Shown here piece by piece: positions 16,187-24,802 of a DNA stretch of 64,000 nt. The stretch is taken from contig NZ_CANLXP010000002.1 of assembly GCF_947495145.1 (NCBI RefSeq), forward strand, positions 216,542 through 280,541. The letters run 5' to 3'. The DNA comes from an uncultured Arthrobacter sp. GTDB taxonomy: Bacteria > Actinomycetota > Actinomycetes > Actinomycetales > Micrococcaceae. Position 1 is the stretch's first letter; each line of letters opens with the position of its first letter. A program made the translations under genes and the position numbers. The notes beneath the pieces are model-generated. The model had not been told where the DNA came from, made no database searches, and was given only the letters and a program-made list of their open reading frames with translations.

Positions 16187-17122
16187 TCACAGGGCGACGG
16201 CTGCACGGATGGGCGGCTCCTGCGGTCCCTGGTCCAGCCGGAACGGCGGGTAATCGTCGGACATGAGGGCCGTATAGGAGATGGTCCTGTACATCCAGCG
16301 ATTGATGCCCATGATGAGGTTGAACAGTCCCATCCGGTACACGCCCGTGAACAGCAGGATCACCGCGGTGATGAAAACCAGAAGCCCCAGCAGGGACATC
16401 CCGTTAGTGCCGCCGTCGGCCGTGGAACTCCAGACGCTGCCGGTAAACAGGCCGACGATGATCAGATGCGGCAGCGCGAAAAGCCAGGACTTCACCAACA
16501 CCTGCCACCGTGAGAGTTTGGCCGGTTGTTCTACGTCGAAATTGGCCCTATAACTGGTCCGGGCCAGAGTGAACGGCGGGTAGTCATCTGTGCCCAGAAC
16601 CCCCGTCGCGTAGAACGCCACCCGCCAGTGCCAGCGCATCACGCCAACGTTGAAGCGGAACAGCGACGGCGGGTAGTGACTCGTGAACAGAATCACGAGG
16701 CCGGCCACGACGGTCACCACTATGAAGGCGACCCACAGGAAAGCCAGCACAATGTAGTGCGGGATGGCCAGTAGCCATTTGAAGAGCCACATCCACCGGG
16801 TCAGGTTGGGGTCCAGCTGCCCCTCGAGCCGTGCAGGGTAACTCGTGTGCGAGTCTGCGTCTGGACGGATGCCTGCGTTGAGACCCGCCATGGCGGGAAC
16901 CGCACTCATTCTGCTGCCCAGCCCTGCAGCCCCGAGGATGATGAGCGCCAACGCGGCCACCAGCAGGGAGAGGCCGGCCAGCACGGGCCCGGAGTTGGCG
17001 AAGACGATCACGTAGCCCGCAGCGAGCAGGTCTCCGACGATGATCAAAAGCATGTGTGGCGGACTCATCTTGTCGAGGGGCGCTTGGGATTGCGGAGTGG
17101 ATCCGCCGGGTTCAGTACTCAT
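16187..17122 (-). CDS. DUF4389-domain membrane protein
   Basis: A 311-aa integral membrane protein with about six to seven hydrophobic segments and the repeated DUF4389 signature: YPARLEGQLDPNLTRWMWLFKWLLAIPHYIVL in the middle, then DYPPFTL and a later SDDYPPFRLDQG. The function is unknown. Its ATG overlaps the stop of the upstream DUF6326 gene (ATGA), so the two are translationally coupled. Confidence 0.85.
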   Translation of the reverse strand: MSTEPGGSTPQSQAPLDKMSPPHMLLIIVGDLLAAGYVIVFANSGPVLAGLSLLVAALALIILGAAGLGSRMSAVPAMAGLNAGIRPDADSHTSYPARLEGQLDPNLTRWMWLFKWLLAIPHYIVLAFLWVAFIVVTVVAGLVILFTSHYPPSLFRFNVGVMRWHWRVAFYATGVLGTDDYPPFTLARTSYRANFDVEQPAKLSRWQVLVKSWLFALPHLIIVGLFTGSVWSSTADGGTNGMSLLGLLVFITAVILLFTGVYRMGLFNLIMGINRWMYRTISYTALMSDDYPPFRLDQGPQEPPIRAAVAL

Positions 17123-17628
17123 AGCGTGTTGGTCCACGTATCTCGAGACCGCTGGTTCGTTTCGGGGTCCGGTGCGGGACCGGTTGGGATGGCGGGTGTG
17201 CGAGTCCAGGTCCAGGCGGAGCGCAGGATGAAGGCCAGGAGCAGCACCTCGATTCCGATCGAGAGGGCGTAGAAGGAGGCCCATTCCCAGTCCGTCGAGG
17301 CCGCGTTGAACACCATGACGGGGATGTAGAGCGATGCCACGAGGAGGTTTGTGGCCCGGTTTACCGGGGCGGGCAGCGTCATGGAGAACAGGATCATCAG
17401 GGCCGGGATCCCTATGACCACGACGAAAAGGGTCAACAAGGGCCCGCTGATGTCGAAGACATAGATTTCGCCACCCCGGATCTGGTCGATGGCGCCGGGC
17501 TTGTAGAGGTGGAAGTAGTCGATGTAGATGACGAAGAACATCAAGGTGGTCCAGGCGGCAGCGAGCTTGGCCTGCACGGGGACCGGCGGGTTGTCGAGCA
17601 GTTTCGGGGTGTCCATTCGGGTGGTCAT
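17119..17628 (-). CDS. DUF6326-family membrane protein
   Basis: A 169-aa protein with four predicted membrane helices. It begins MTTRMDTPKLLDN, followed by AAWTTLMFFVIYIDYFHLYKPG, a segment characteristic of this unnamed family. It is coupled to the DUF4389 gene downstream. The function is unknown. A short polar proline-rich tail ends the protein. Confidence 0.8.
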   Translation of the reverse strand: MTTRMDTPKLLDNPPVPVQAKLAAAWTTLMFFVIYIDYFHLYKPGAIDQIRGGEIYVFDISGPLLTLFVVVIGIPALMILFSMTLPAPVNRATNLLVASLYIPVMVFNAASTDWEWASFYALSIGIEVLLLAFILRSAWTWTRTPAIPTGPAPDPETNQRSRDTWTNTL

Positions 17629-17724
17629 CGGTTTTTCTTTCGAGAGGAGCGGTCCGTCCGCCGGAGTGGCGGCAGGTCTGGGTGTGCATACGCACGGGTT
17701 GGGTCGTTCTCGTCGGTCCGGTCG

Positions 17725-18765
17725 TCAGACGGTGATCACGACCTTCCCTTGGGAGTGGCCTGCCCCGACGTAGCGGAGGGCGTCGGCTGCTTCGTCGAGG
17801 GGGTAGGCGCGGTCGATAACGGGCGTGACTTGCCCGGTCGTGAGCAGGTCGGCCAGGGTGAGCAGGTCCTGACGCTTCCCGAGCGACGTGAAAGGCCTCA
17901 GCCGCTGACGGGTGAACCCGGACAGCACGCGCGCCTTGAGGATCCGACTGATGGGGCCGAGCCAGCGGCCGCCGCGTCCGCTGTTGGGGATGAGGGTGCC
18001 GGTGGGCGCCAGCGCGCCGCGGACAGCCGCCAGGGGGTGGGCTTCCACGTTGTCGAGGATGACGTCGTAGCGCTTCCCGGTGCGGGTGAAGTCGGTCTTT
18101 GTGTAGTCAACGACGTGGTTGGCACCGAGCGACCGGACCAAGTCGACGTTCCGGGTGCTGCATACACCCGTCACCTCGGCGCCGAACGCCTTGGCGATCT
18201 GTACGGCGAAGGAGCCCACGCCACCCGACGCACCAGTGACCAGCACCGTCTGGCCCGGCCGGACGTGTGCGATGTCGCGCAAAGCCTGCAACGCCGTCAT
18301 GGCCGACGTGGGCACCGCTGCTGCGTCCACGACCGACAGGTTGGCGGGCACGGGAACGAGGTTCTTCGCCGGCACGCTGGCGTACTCCGCGAGCGTTCCA
18401 GCAGTGTTCCAGCCGAATACCTCGTCGCCGGGGCGGAGAGCGGTAACGTCCTCCCCGACCGCTTCCACCACGCCGGCGAGGTCCATGCCAGGGGTGACGT
18501 GGCGCGGCCGGCGCATCCCGAACGCCAGGCGCACCACGTACGGCTCCCCGGTCATGACGAAGTAGTCGCCGGGATGTACCGAGGCTGCACGCACCCGGAC
18601 GAGCACATTGCCTCGACCGGTTGGCGATAGCCCGACCTCGGACACTTCGAGCACCGATGGCGGGCCGTAGCGGTGCTGCACGACGGCCCGCATCGTGGCC
18701 GCCCCGACCGGACTCGTTCCCGACGCCCGGCGTGCTCCGGCATTCAATGACTGTTCGATTCCCAC
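17725..18765 (-). CDS. Zinc-independent alcohol dehydrogenase / quinone oxidoreductase family (MDR) protein
   Basis: A 346-aa medium-chain dehydrogenase/reductase: MRAVVQHRYGPPSVLEVSEVG (GroES-like domain), PGMDLAGVVEAVG, then the Rossmann motif VLVTGASGGVGSFAVQIAK. The structural-zinc cysteines are absent, so it is the NADPH:quinone/enone reductase type. GTG at 18765 was chosen because AGGAGGG lies 6 nt upstream; the longer ATG start at 18810 would run into the operator. It is divergent from a TetR gene that probably represses it. Confidence 0.85.
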   Translation of the reverse strand: MGIEQSLNAGARRASGTSPVGAATMRAVVQHRYGPPSVLEVSEVGLSPTGRGNVLVRVRAASVHPGDYFVMTGEPYVVRLAFGMRRPRHVTPGMDLAGVVEAVGEDVTALRPGDEVFGWNTAGTLAEYASVPAKNLVPVPANLSVVDAAAVPTSAMTALQALRDIAHVRPGQTVLVTGASGGVGSFAVQIAKAFGAEVTGVCSTRNVDLVRSLGANHVVDYTKTDFTRTGKRYDVILDNVEAHPLAAVRGALAPTGTLIPNSGRGGRWLGPISRILKARVLSGFTRQRLRPFTSLGKRQDLLTLADLLTTGQVTPVIDRAYPLDEAADALRYVGAGHSQGKVVITV

Positions 18766-18804
18766 AAAACCCTCCTCGCCTCCGGGCGGCGACTTTCGCT
18801 GCCC

Positions 18805-18854
18805 GTACACCGTACGTCGTACGCTGTACGGTATAGAATGATCGTACGGTGTAC
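18805..18854. promoter_or_regulatory. TetR operator region, inverted GTACACCGTACG sites
   Basis: GTACACCGTACG (18805-18816) and CGTACGGTGTAC (18843-18854) are perfect inverted copies, with a degenerate CGTACGCTGTACGG between them. They occupy the promoter gap between the oxidoreductase and tetR genes and so can control both. Confidence 0.75.
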
Positions 18855-18888
18855 TATTGTCAAGGCTTTCGATAGAGCAAGGAGATCA

Positions 18889-19563
18889 GTGTCTGTGAAA
18901 AGACAAAGCGCGGCCGCGTCGGGCGCGGGGCTGAGCAAGCAGCGGGTGGTAGTTGAGGCGGTGCGGCTTGCCGACCGCGAGGGTGTCGATGGGCTGAGCA
19001 TGCGTCGGCTGGCTGGTACGCTCGGCGCGGGCGCGATGTCGCTCTACCACTATGTGGCGAACAAGGAGGAGTTGCTGGATGCCATGATCGACGTCGTGTT
19101 CGAGGAGATCGAGCTCTCTCCGGAAGAGACCGACTGGCAGCCGGCGATGCGACAGCGGGCGGTGTCCACCCGACAGGTTCTCGCACGCCACCCGTGGGCG
19201 ATCGGCCTGCTGGAGTCGCGGACATCGCCGGGGCCAGCGAACCTCCGCCACCACGAAGCAGTCACGGGCTGCTTGCGGAGGGCCGGCTTTCCGGTCTTGA
19301 TGGCGACGCACGCCAACTGGTTGCTCGACAGCTATGTCTACGGTTTCGCCCTGCAGGAAGCCAGCCTGCCGTTCGACACCGCTGAGGAATTCGCGGACAT
19401 AGGCGAGGACGTCTTCCTGCCCCAGCTTCCACCTGACGAGTTCCCCTACCTCAACGAGTCTGCCGCGGCGCTCGTCGCTGCCGGCTACGACCCGGCGGAG
19501 GAGTTCATCTTCGGCCTCGACCTCGTCCTGGCCGCCCTGGAGCCCCTGAGACCCTCCACGTAG
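18889..19563 (+). CDS. TetR-family transcriptional regulator (TetR_C-type)
   Basis: A 224-aa regulator. The HTH is KQRVVVEAVRLADREGVDGLSMRRLAGTLGAGAMSLYHYVANKEELLDAMID, the pattern of the TetR class with a TetR_C-like ligand domain (EEIELSPEETDWQPAMRQRAVSTRQVLARHPWAIGLL). AAGGAG at 18879-18884 precedes GTG 18889 (4 nt) and GTG 18895 (10 nt), so the exact start is uncertain by two codons; the ATG at 18838 would lie within the operator. It probably represses itself and the divergent oxidoreductase. Confidence 0.87.
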   Translation: MSVKRQSAAASGAGLSKQRVVVEAVRLADREGVDGLSMRRLAGTLGAGAMSLYHYVANKEELLDAMIDVVFEEIELSPEETDWQPAMRQRAVSTRQVLARHPWAIGLLESRTSPGPANLRHHEAVTGCLRRAGFPVLMATHANWLLDSYVYGFALQEASLPFDTAEEFADIGEDVFLPQLPPDEFPYLNESAAALVAAGYDPAEEFIFGLDLVLAALEPLRPST

Positions 19564-19588
19564 CGACTTCAATGGGATAGTCCGGACC

Positions 19589-19656
19589 TCCCACTGAATC
19601 CGCCCGCTCAGTGGGAATGTCTAGACATTCCCACTGGTACCCGCGTTTCAGTGGGA
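19589..19656. repeat. Four alternating CAGTGGGA/TCCCACTG arms with a 28-bp perfect palindrome
   Basis: TCCCACTGA (19589), TCAGTGGGA (19608), TCCCACTG (19629) and CAGTGGGA (19649) alternate. The middle two arms belong to a perfect palindrome at 19609-19636 centred on TCTAGA. Several exclusive hairpins can form. It lies between the convergent tetR and aldehyde dehydrogenase genes, so it may act as a bidirectional terminator, although no T-run follows. Confidence 0.85.
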
Positions 19657-19685
19657 CAAAGCAAGCGCGTCAAGGTCCAAATGCT

Positions 19686-20567
19686 CTAGAGCAGACCCTT
19701 GGTGTGCCACACGGTCTTGGTCTCGGTGAAGAAGGTGATGCGGTCCAGCGAGGCGGCACCGGCGTCGGGGGCTTGCTCCGGAGGAAGCACACGCTTTAGG
19801 GTGTCGGCGGCAGCGATTTGCAGATCCACCCAGTCCAATTCGCCAGCGCCGAGCAGGTCCAGCGCGTTGACGTCCGCGTGCGCGGCAAGCCACGGAGCAA
19901 TCTCTGCCGGCGATCCGCTCAGAATGTTGACGACGCCGGCCGGCACGTCGCTGGTCGCGAAGACTTCGCCAAGGCTGAGCGCCGCGAGCGGAGCCCGCTC
20001 GGAAGGAATCACGACGACGGTGTTTCCACTCACGAGGATCGGCGCCACTGCGCGGACGAAGCCGAGCAACGAGCCGGGAACACCAGCTGCCTGAGGGGCG
20101 ATGACCGCCACCACACCGGTGGGCTCCGGCACGGACAGGTTGAAGAACGGACCCGACACGGCGTTACCGTTGCCGGCAACCTGAACGTACTTATCGGCCC
20201 AGCCGGCGTACCAGACCCACAGGTCGATGGCTTCGTCCACCTGTGCAGTGGCAGTCGAGAGCGAAACGCCCTCGAACGCCGCGATTTCCTCGGCGAACTG
20301 CGCACGGCGCCCGTCCAGGATCTCCGCGATCCGGTACAGCACCTGCCCGCGGTTGTAACTGGTTGTCCCGGACCAGCCGCTGACTGCGCCGCGGGCTGCT
20401 ACGACGGCGTCGCGGGCATCCTTCCGAGAAGCCTTCGCGGCGTTGACTGAACTCACCGAAAAGCTCCCTTTCGTGGTTGCAACCTCGTACACGCGCCCGG
20501 ATTCGCTCCGGATGAACTTGCCGCCGACATACAGCTTGTACGTCTTCGGAACAGCGAGGCGGCTCAT
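19686..20567 (-). CDS. Short aldehyde dehydrogenase-like protein without catalytic residues
   Basis: A 293-aa ALDH-superfamily protein that ends where the catalytic half of normal enzymes (about 480-500 aa) begins. It keeps the N-terminal part (YKLYVGGKFIRSESGR, VVAARGAVSGWSG) and the cofactor region (PTGVVAVIAPQAAGVPGSLLGF), but the active-site Glu and Cys regions are missing. The C-terminus (DRITFFTETKTVWHTKGLL) is a proper tail rather than a truncation scar. Its ATG overlaps the stop of the full ALDH gene upstream. Similar short ALDH-like partners follow full-length ALDHs in other actinobacteria, so it is probably a structural or regulatory partner. Confidence 0.8.
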   Translation of the reverse strand: MSRLAVPKTYKLYVGGKFIRSESGRVYEVATTKGSFSVSSVNAAKASRKDARDAVVAARGAVSGWSGTTSYNRGQVLYRIAEILDGRRAQFAEEIAAFEGVSLSTATAQVDEAIDLWVWYAGWADKYVQVAGNGNAVSGPFFNLSVPEPTGVVAVIAPQAAGVPGSLLGFVRAVAPILVSGNTVVVIPSERAPLAALSLGEVFATSDVPAGVVNILSGSPAEIAPWLAAHADVNALDLLGAGELDWVDLQIAAADTLKRVLPPEQAPDAGAASLDRITFFTETKTVWHTKGLL

Positions 20568-22036
20568 CGGTTGGCTCCGTTCAGTGCCGAGCGGGAAGGA
20601 ACAGTCGGTGCGAGGTACGCATGCAACCCCTGCTTGCCGCCCTCGCGCCCATAGCCCGACTCCCTATACCCGCCGAACGGCGAGGCCGGATCAAACTTGT
20701 TGAACGTGTTGGCCCAGACGACGCCGGCCTTCAGCTTGTCTGCGACGGCCAGGATGCGGCTGCCCTTGTCCGTCCAGATGCCTGCGGACAGGCCGTAGGG
20801 CGTGTTGTTGGCCTTGGCGATCGCCTCGGCAGGCGTGCGGAACGTCAGCACCGACAGCACGGGGCCGAAGATCTCGTCCCGGGCAATCCGGTGGCTGGTG
20901 GACACGTTGGTGAAGATGGTCGGCGGGAACCAGAAGCCTTCCGACGGCAGGTTGCACGCGGGGCTCCAGCGCTCGGCGCCCTCCTGCTCACCAACGTTGG
21001 ACAGTTCGTGCATCCGGCCCAGCTGCGAGGCGGAGTTAATGGCACCGACGTCGGTGTTTTTGTCCAGCGGGTCACCCACGCGCAGGGTGGACAGGCGCGC
21101 TTTGAGCCGCTCGACGACGTCGTCGTGGATGGATTCCTGCACCAGCAGACGGGAACCTGCGCAGCAGACCTGGCCCTGGTTGAAGAAAATGCCGTTGACG
21201 ATGCCCTCGACGGCCTGGTCGATGGGGGCGTCGTCGAACACGATGTTGGCGCCCTTGCCGCCCAGCTCGAGCGTGAGCTTCTTGGACGTGCCGGCGGTTG
21301 AGCGGGCAATCTGCCGGCCCACCGCCGTCGAACCCGTGAAGGCGACCTTGTTGACGTCCGGATGGTTGACCAGCGCTGAGCCGGTTGAGCCGGCGCCGGT
21401 AACAATGTTGACGACGCCTGCCGGCAGGTCAGCCTGCTGCAGGATCTCGGCGAACAGCAGGGCGGTCAGCGGTGTGGTTTCGGCGGGCTTGAGCACCACA
21501 GTGTTGCCTGCGGCGAGCGCGGGAGCGATCTTCCATGCCAGCATCAGCAGCGGGAAGTTCCACGGGATCACCTGTGCAGCGACGCCGAGCGAGCGCGGGT
21601 TCGGGCCCATGCCCGCGTATTCCAGCTTGTCGGCCCAGCCTGCGTAGTAGAAGAACCAGGCGGCGACCAGTGGGATGTCGACGTCGCGGCTTTCCTTGAT
21701 GGGCTTGCCGTTGTCCAGGCTCTCGGCCACGGCAAGTTCGCGGGCGCGTTCCTGCACCAGCCGCGCGATTCGGAAGAGGTACTTTCCACGGTCGGCACCG
21801 GACATCCGCGACCAAGTCTTCTCGTACGCACGGCGGGCGGCGACGACGGCAGTGTCCACGTCCTGCTCGTTGGCGCAGGACACTGTGGCGATGTGCTTCT
21901 CGGTGGCCGGGGAGATGGTGGTGAAGGACTCGCCGTTGCCGGGGACGAACTCACCGTTGATGAAGAGTCCGTATTCGTCACGGAGATTGAGGATCGCTGC
22001 CGACTCGGGCGCGGGAGCGTAGTCGAGGAAATTCAT
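20564..22036 (-). CDS. Aldehyde dehydrogenase
   Basis: A 490-aa NAD(P)-dependent aldehyde dehydrogenase. Visible sites are the cofactor region VIPWNFPLLMLAWKIAPALAAGNT, the Gly-rich FTGSTAVGRQIA, the general base in LELGGKGANIV and the nucleophile region GQVCCAGSRL. It lies 10 nt after deoC in the same direction. The likely job is to oxidise the acetaldehyde released by DeoC to acetate (acetyl-CoA formation would need a different family). Confidence 0.92.
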   Translation of the reverse strand: MNFLDYAPAPESAAILNLRDEYGLFINGEFVPGNGESFTTISPATEKHIATVSCANEQDVDTAVVAARRAYEKTWSRMSGADRGKYLFRIARLVQERARELAVAESLDNGKPIKESRDVDIPLVAAWFFYYAGWADKLEYAGMGPNPRSLGVAAQVIPWNFPLLMLAWKIAPALAAGNTVVLKPAETTPLTALLFAEILQQADLPAGVVNIVTGAGSTGSALVNHPDVNKVAFTGSTAVGRQIARSTAGTSKKLTLELGGKGANIVFDDAPIDQAVEGIVNGIFFNQGQVCCAGSRLLVQESIHDDVVERLKARLSTLRVGDPLDKNTDVGAINSASQLGRMHELSNVGEQEGAERWSPACNLPSEGFWFPPTIFTNVSTSHRIARDEIFGPVLSVLTFRTPAEAIAKANNTPYGLSAGIWTDKGSRILAVADKLKAGVVWANTFNKFDPASPFGGYRESGYGREGGKQGLHAYLAPTVPSRSALNGANR

Positions 22037-22046
22037 GACAGGTCCT

Positions 22047-23069
22047 TTAGTCGATCGTGACGTAGGCCGGGCCGGAGTAGCGGCCGCTGGTGAGCTTCTG
22101 GCGTTGCAGGAGCACGTCGTTGAGGAGGCTTGAGGCGCCGAAGCGGAACAGGTCCGGCTGCAGCCACTCCTCCCCCACAGTTTCGGCGACCGTGACCAGG
22201 TATTTGATGGCGTCCTTCGAGGCGCGGATTCCGCCAGCGGGCTTCACACCGATCTTCTCGCCGGTGAGGCGGTGCCAGTCGCGGACGACCTCGAGCATGG
22301 ACAGCGTCACGGGCAGTGTGGCGGCCGGGGTGACCTTGCCGGTTGAGGTCTTGATGAAGTCACCGCCGGCGAGGATGCCGAGCCAGGAGGCGCGGCGCAC
22401 GTTGTCGTAAGTGTTCAGCTCGCCGGTTTCGAGGATGACCTTCAGGTGCGCGTAGGTGCCGTCAGGACGCTTGCACGCTTCCTTGACGGCGACGATCTCG
22501 TCAAAAACCTGCCCGTACCGCCCGGAGAGGAACGCACCGCGGTCGATGACCATGTCGATCTCGTCGGCTCCGGCGGCGACGGCGTCGGACGTGTCGGAGA
22601 GCTTGACCGATCGGGACGCGCGGCCGCTCGGAAAGGCGGTTGCCACGGCGGCGACGTTGATGCGGTTGGGGGCGCCGTCGTCGTGCGCTGATCCCAGCGC
22701 TTCCACAGCGTGGGGCACCATGTCGCCGTAGACGCAGACAGCGGCGACGCGAGGAGTGGACATGTCGTCAGGGTCCGGAACCATCGCTTTGGCCACCAGG
22801 GACTTGACCTTGCCCGGCGTATCGGCGCCTTCGAGCGTGGTGAGGTCGGTGAGCCGGATGATGGTGTCAAGCGCCCAAGCCTTGGAAGTGGTCTTGATCG
22901 AGCGCGTTCCAAGGGCGGCGGCGCGGGCTTCGAGGCCCACCGCGTCAACGCCGGGAATGCCTTCGAGGTAGCGGCGCAGGCTGCGTTCGGTGAGGTCGCC
23001 ACCGATCACATCCAGGGCCCTCGACGCCGGTGCAACGGTGGTTCCGGCGCGCGTGGTTTCCATGGTCAC
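22047..23069 (-). CDS. deoC: Deoxyribose-phosphate aldolase
   Basis: A 340-aa DeoC that cleaves 2-deoxyribose-5-phosphate into glyceraldehyde-3-phosphate and acetaldehyde. Key stretches are AAVCVYGDMV, DEIDMVIDRGAFLSG, LKVILETGEL and the Schiff-base lysine region GDFIKTSTGKV, with a second lysine in GVKPAGGIRA. At 340 aa it is longer than the about 220-aa enterobacterial short form, with extra N-terminal sequence. GTG 23069 follows GGAG by 5 nt; ATG 23063 is the alternative. It heads the operon with the two ALDH-type genes and completes the PNP-mutase-DeoC route for deoxynucleosides. Confidence 0.92.
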   Translation of the reverse strand: MTMETTRAGTTVAPASRALDVIGGDLTERSLRRYLEGIPGVDAVGLEARAAALGTRSIKTTSKAWALDTIIRLTDLTTLEGADTPGKVKSLVAKAMVPDPDDMSTPRVAAVCVYGDMVPHAVEALGSAHDDGAPNRINVAAVATAFPSGRASRSVKLSDTSDAVAAGADEIDMVIDRGAFLSGRYGQVFDEIVAVKEACKRPDGTYAHLKVILETGELNTYDNVRRASWLGILAGGDFIKTSTGKVTPAATLPVTLSMLEVVRDWHRLTGEKIGVKPAGGIRASKDAIKYLVTVAETVGEEWLQPDLFRFGASSLLNDVLLQRQKLTSGRYSGPAYVTID

Positions 23070-23569
23070 ATGTTCTCCATACTTCTACTCGCTGCCATGC
23101 GCGGAACGGTTCCCGCCGCACCCGTTTGGCCGTTGATTCTGCTGAATCGGCGAGGGGTATCGATAGCGTCGGGACAGGTGGTCGGACCCGCATGGACGCT
23201 ACGACTTTACCACTGGGTAACGACGGCGGCGCGTCTCATCCACAGCGCTGGCTCACCGGTGGGACGGCCGGCTTCCGGTTCCTCTCGCGTGTCTGTCCCT
23301 TGCCTGTGGCTGACCCAAATTGCCCATCTTCTTGTCGCCTTACCCGACTACGACGGCGTTTCCCCGCCGACACGCCGCAGTTTCGCTCAGATCGCGGGGA
23401 AACCGGTACGCCGAGCGAGGTTCCGCCGCTTACCTCAACGAAACCCGAGGGCTTGTGCATGGGTAGCCAAGGAAAGCTCGCGCTTTCTTGATGTACATCG
23501 CCGGGCCTAGTTGAAGTTTCAACGACAGGATCATGCCATCGGAAGAATTATTGGGGAAGGAACAGAATT
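23070..23569 (+). other. 500-bp gene-free region upstream of the SipW/TasA-like cluster
   Basis: No convincing gene on either strand. GTTTCCCCGC (23358-23367) and GCGGGGAAAC (23394-23403) form a perfect 10-bp stem. The region must hold the deoC promoter (left end) and the promoter for the exported-protein cluster (right side), leaving space for a long structured leader. I could not match a known riboswitch. Confidence 0.6.
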
Positions 23570-24130
23570 ATGAACAAGATGGCAAAAGGCGCAATCGCAA
23601 CGGCCGCAGGAGTCGTGTTGCTGATCGGCGGCGGGGGAACTCTGGCTGTTTGGAACGTGGAGCGGGAGTCTGGAGCCGGCCAAATCACTGCGGGCGATTT
23701 GAATCTGACGACTGAGGCTGGCTCCTGGACGGTTCTCGGTGTGGACGGGCCGGAAGAGATCCTGAATATTGCGGACTACAAGATCGTTCCCGGTGACGTG
23801 TTGACCTACACGCAGTTGATGGACGTCACTTTGGATGGCGATAACCTTGCGGCAAATCTGACGGTGACGAGTCCTTCCGGCAGCAACAAGGATTTCGTCG
23901 CGGACACGTTCGAAGTATCTGAAGTCCGACTCACGAAGGGCACCGCGGAGATCCAGAACCCGCTTACCGATGATGTGACGGATGTCGTTGCCACCGCATC
24001 TTTCGAGTTCAAGGAATCTACGGGCGGCCGCTTAAGCAGGAACGCGACTTACAACTTCGACACAGTGGCTTTCAAGCTGGAACAGATCGCACCGGCACCG
24101 ACCGACGCTTCGGCAGCGCCTACCTCGTAG
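23570..24130 (+). CDS. Alternate-signal-peptide exported protein, TasA-like
   Basis: A 186-aa secreted protein. The N-terminus MNKMAKGAIATAAGVVLLIGGGGTLAVW has the glycine-rich core and the LAxW cleavage region typical of actinobacterial alternate-type (SipW-dependent) signal peptides. The mature part is rich in beta-type segments (ITAGDLNLT, YKIVPGDVLTYTQ, NLTVTS), like TasA/camelysin-family fibre proteins, and ends in an Ala/Pro-rich tail. The matching SipW-like peptidase is encoded two genes downstream. It is probably a surface or matrix protein; fibre formation is inference. Confidence 0.78.
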   Translation: MNKMAKGAIATAAGVVLLIGGGGTLAVWNVERESGAGQITAGDLNLTTEAGSWTVLGVDGPEEILNIADYKIVPGDVLTYTQLMDVTLDGDNLAANLTVTSPSGSNKDFVADTFEVSEVRLTKGTAEIQNPLTDDVTDVVATASFEFKESTGGRLSRNATYNFDTVAFKLEQIAPAPTDASAAPTS

Positions 24131-24199
24131 AGCGGGCATTTTCATCAAATAGCTCTACTCCTTTGAGAACAATGCGGAACTGATCAACAGAGCAGGAGA

Positions 24200-24802
24200 A
24201 TGACCTCGATGCGTACGGCGACAGCGATAAGAACCGGAATGGTGCTTGCTGTCGCCGTCGTGCTTGGCCTAATGGTCGCACCGGCTGCTCACGCGGTTTG
24301 GAGCGTTTTCGTTCCATCCAATGTAGGCACAATTCAAGCAGCGAACTTCTCGGTCAAGCTAATCGGATCACCACTAGTCACAGAGCAGGAGATGGTTCTA
24401 GCGGACGGATCGCCTGCCACCGTCGAGCTGATCGGTTACGGTGCTGAACTGGGGAAGCTGTATCCCGGCGGAAGCGTGACAGCGGGGGTACAGGTCACCA
24501 ACAAGACAAACGCTGGCTCTGACTTCAACCTTGGGATCACGTTGTCCGAGCCATTCACGAGCAAATCCGTCCTCGCTAAGCACCTAACAGTCGACTATGC
24601 CACCGCCGGAAGCCTCGAGACCTGTTCGGTCGCTGCATACGGTGCCCGGGAGCAACTGCCGAGCATCGAGATCGGTAAGGAGGAAGCTGCGGTGATCTGT
24701 TTCAAAATCGGGCTGAAGGCCAATACTGGTTCCGACATGCTGGGCGAAACCGCTTCCGTCGAGGGGACGTTGCTCGCAACGCAGATCGGCAGGACGCCAT
24801 GA
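24200..24802 (+). CDS. Second SipW-dependent exported protein
   Basis: A 200-aa secreted protein with AGGAG 4-8 nt before the ATG. The signal (TGMVLAVAVVLGLMVAPAAHAVWSVF) has both a classical AHA-type cleavage site and the small-residue/W pattern of SipW substrates. The mature beta-rich part contains TIQAANFSVKLIGS and GGSVTAGVQVTNKTNAGSDFNLGI, and has two cysteines (in LETCSVAA and VICFKI). It overlaps the signal peptidase start by 4 nt, so the genes are coupled. Confidence 0.72.
   Translation: MTSMRTATAIRTGMVLAVAVVLGLMVAPAAHAVWSVFVPSNVGTIQAANFSVKLIGSPLVTEQEMVLADGSPATVELIGYGAELGKLYPGGSVTAGVQVTNKTNAGSDFNLGITLSEPFTSKSVLAKHLTVDYATAGSLETCSVAAYGAREQLPSIEIGKEEAAVICFKIGLKANTGSDMLGETASVEGTLLATQIGRTP

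Noticed and set aside
19589..19656. Short CRISPR-like array
   Set aside because: Arms alternate in orientation with unequal spacers, and no cas genes are present; it is a hairpin cluster.
23340..23520. Possible c-di-AMP (ydaO-type) riboswitch before the SipW cluster
   Set aside because: Some words resemble the motif, but the conserved core and stem order could not be laid out; only the single stem is reported.
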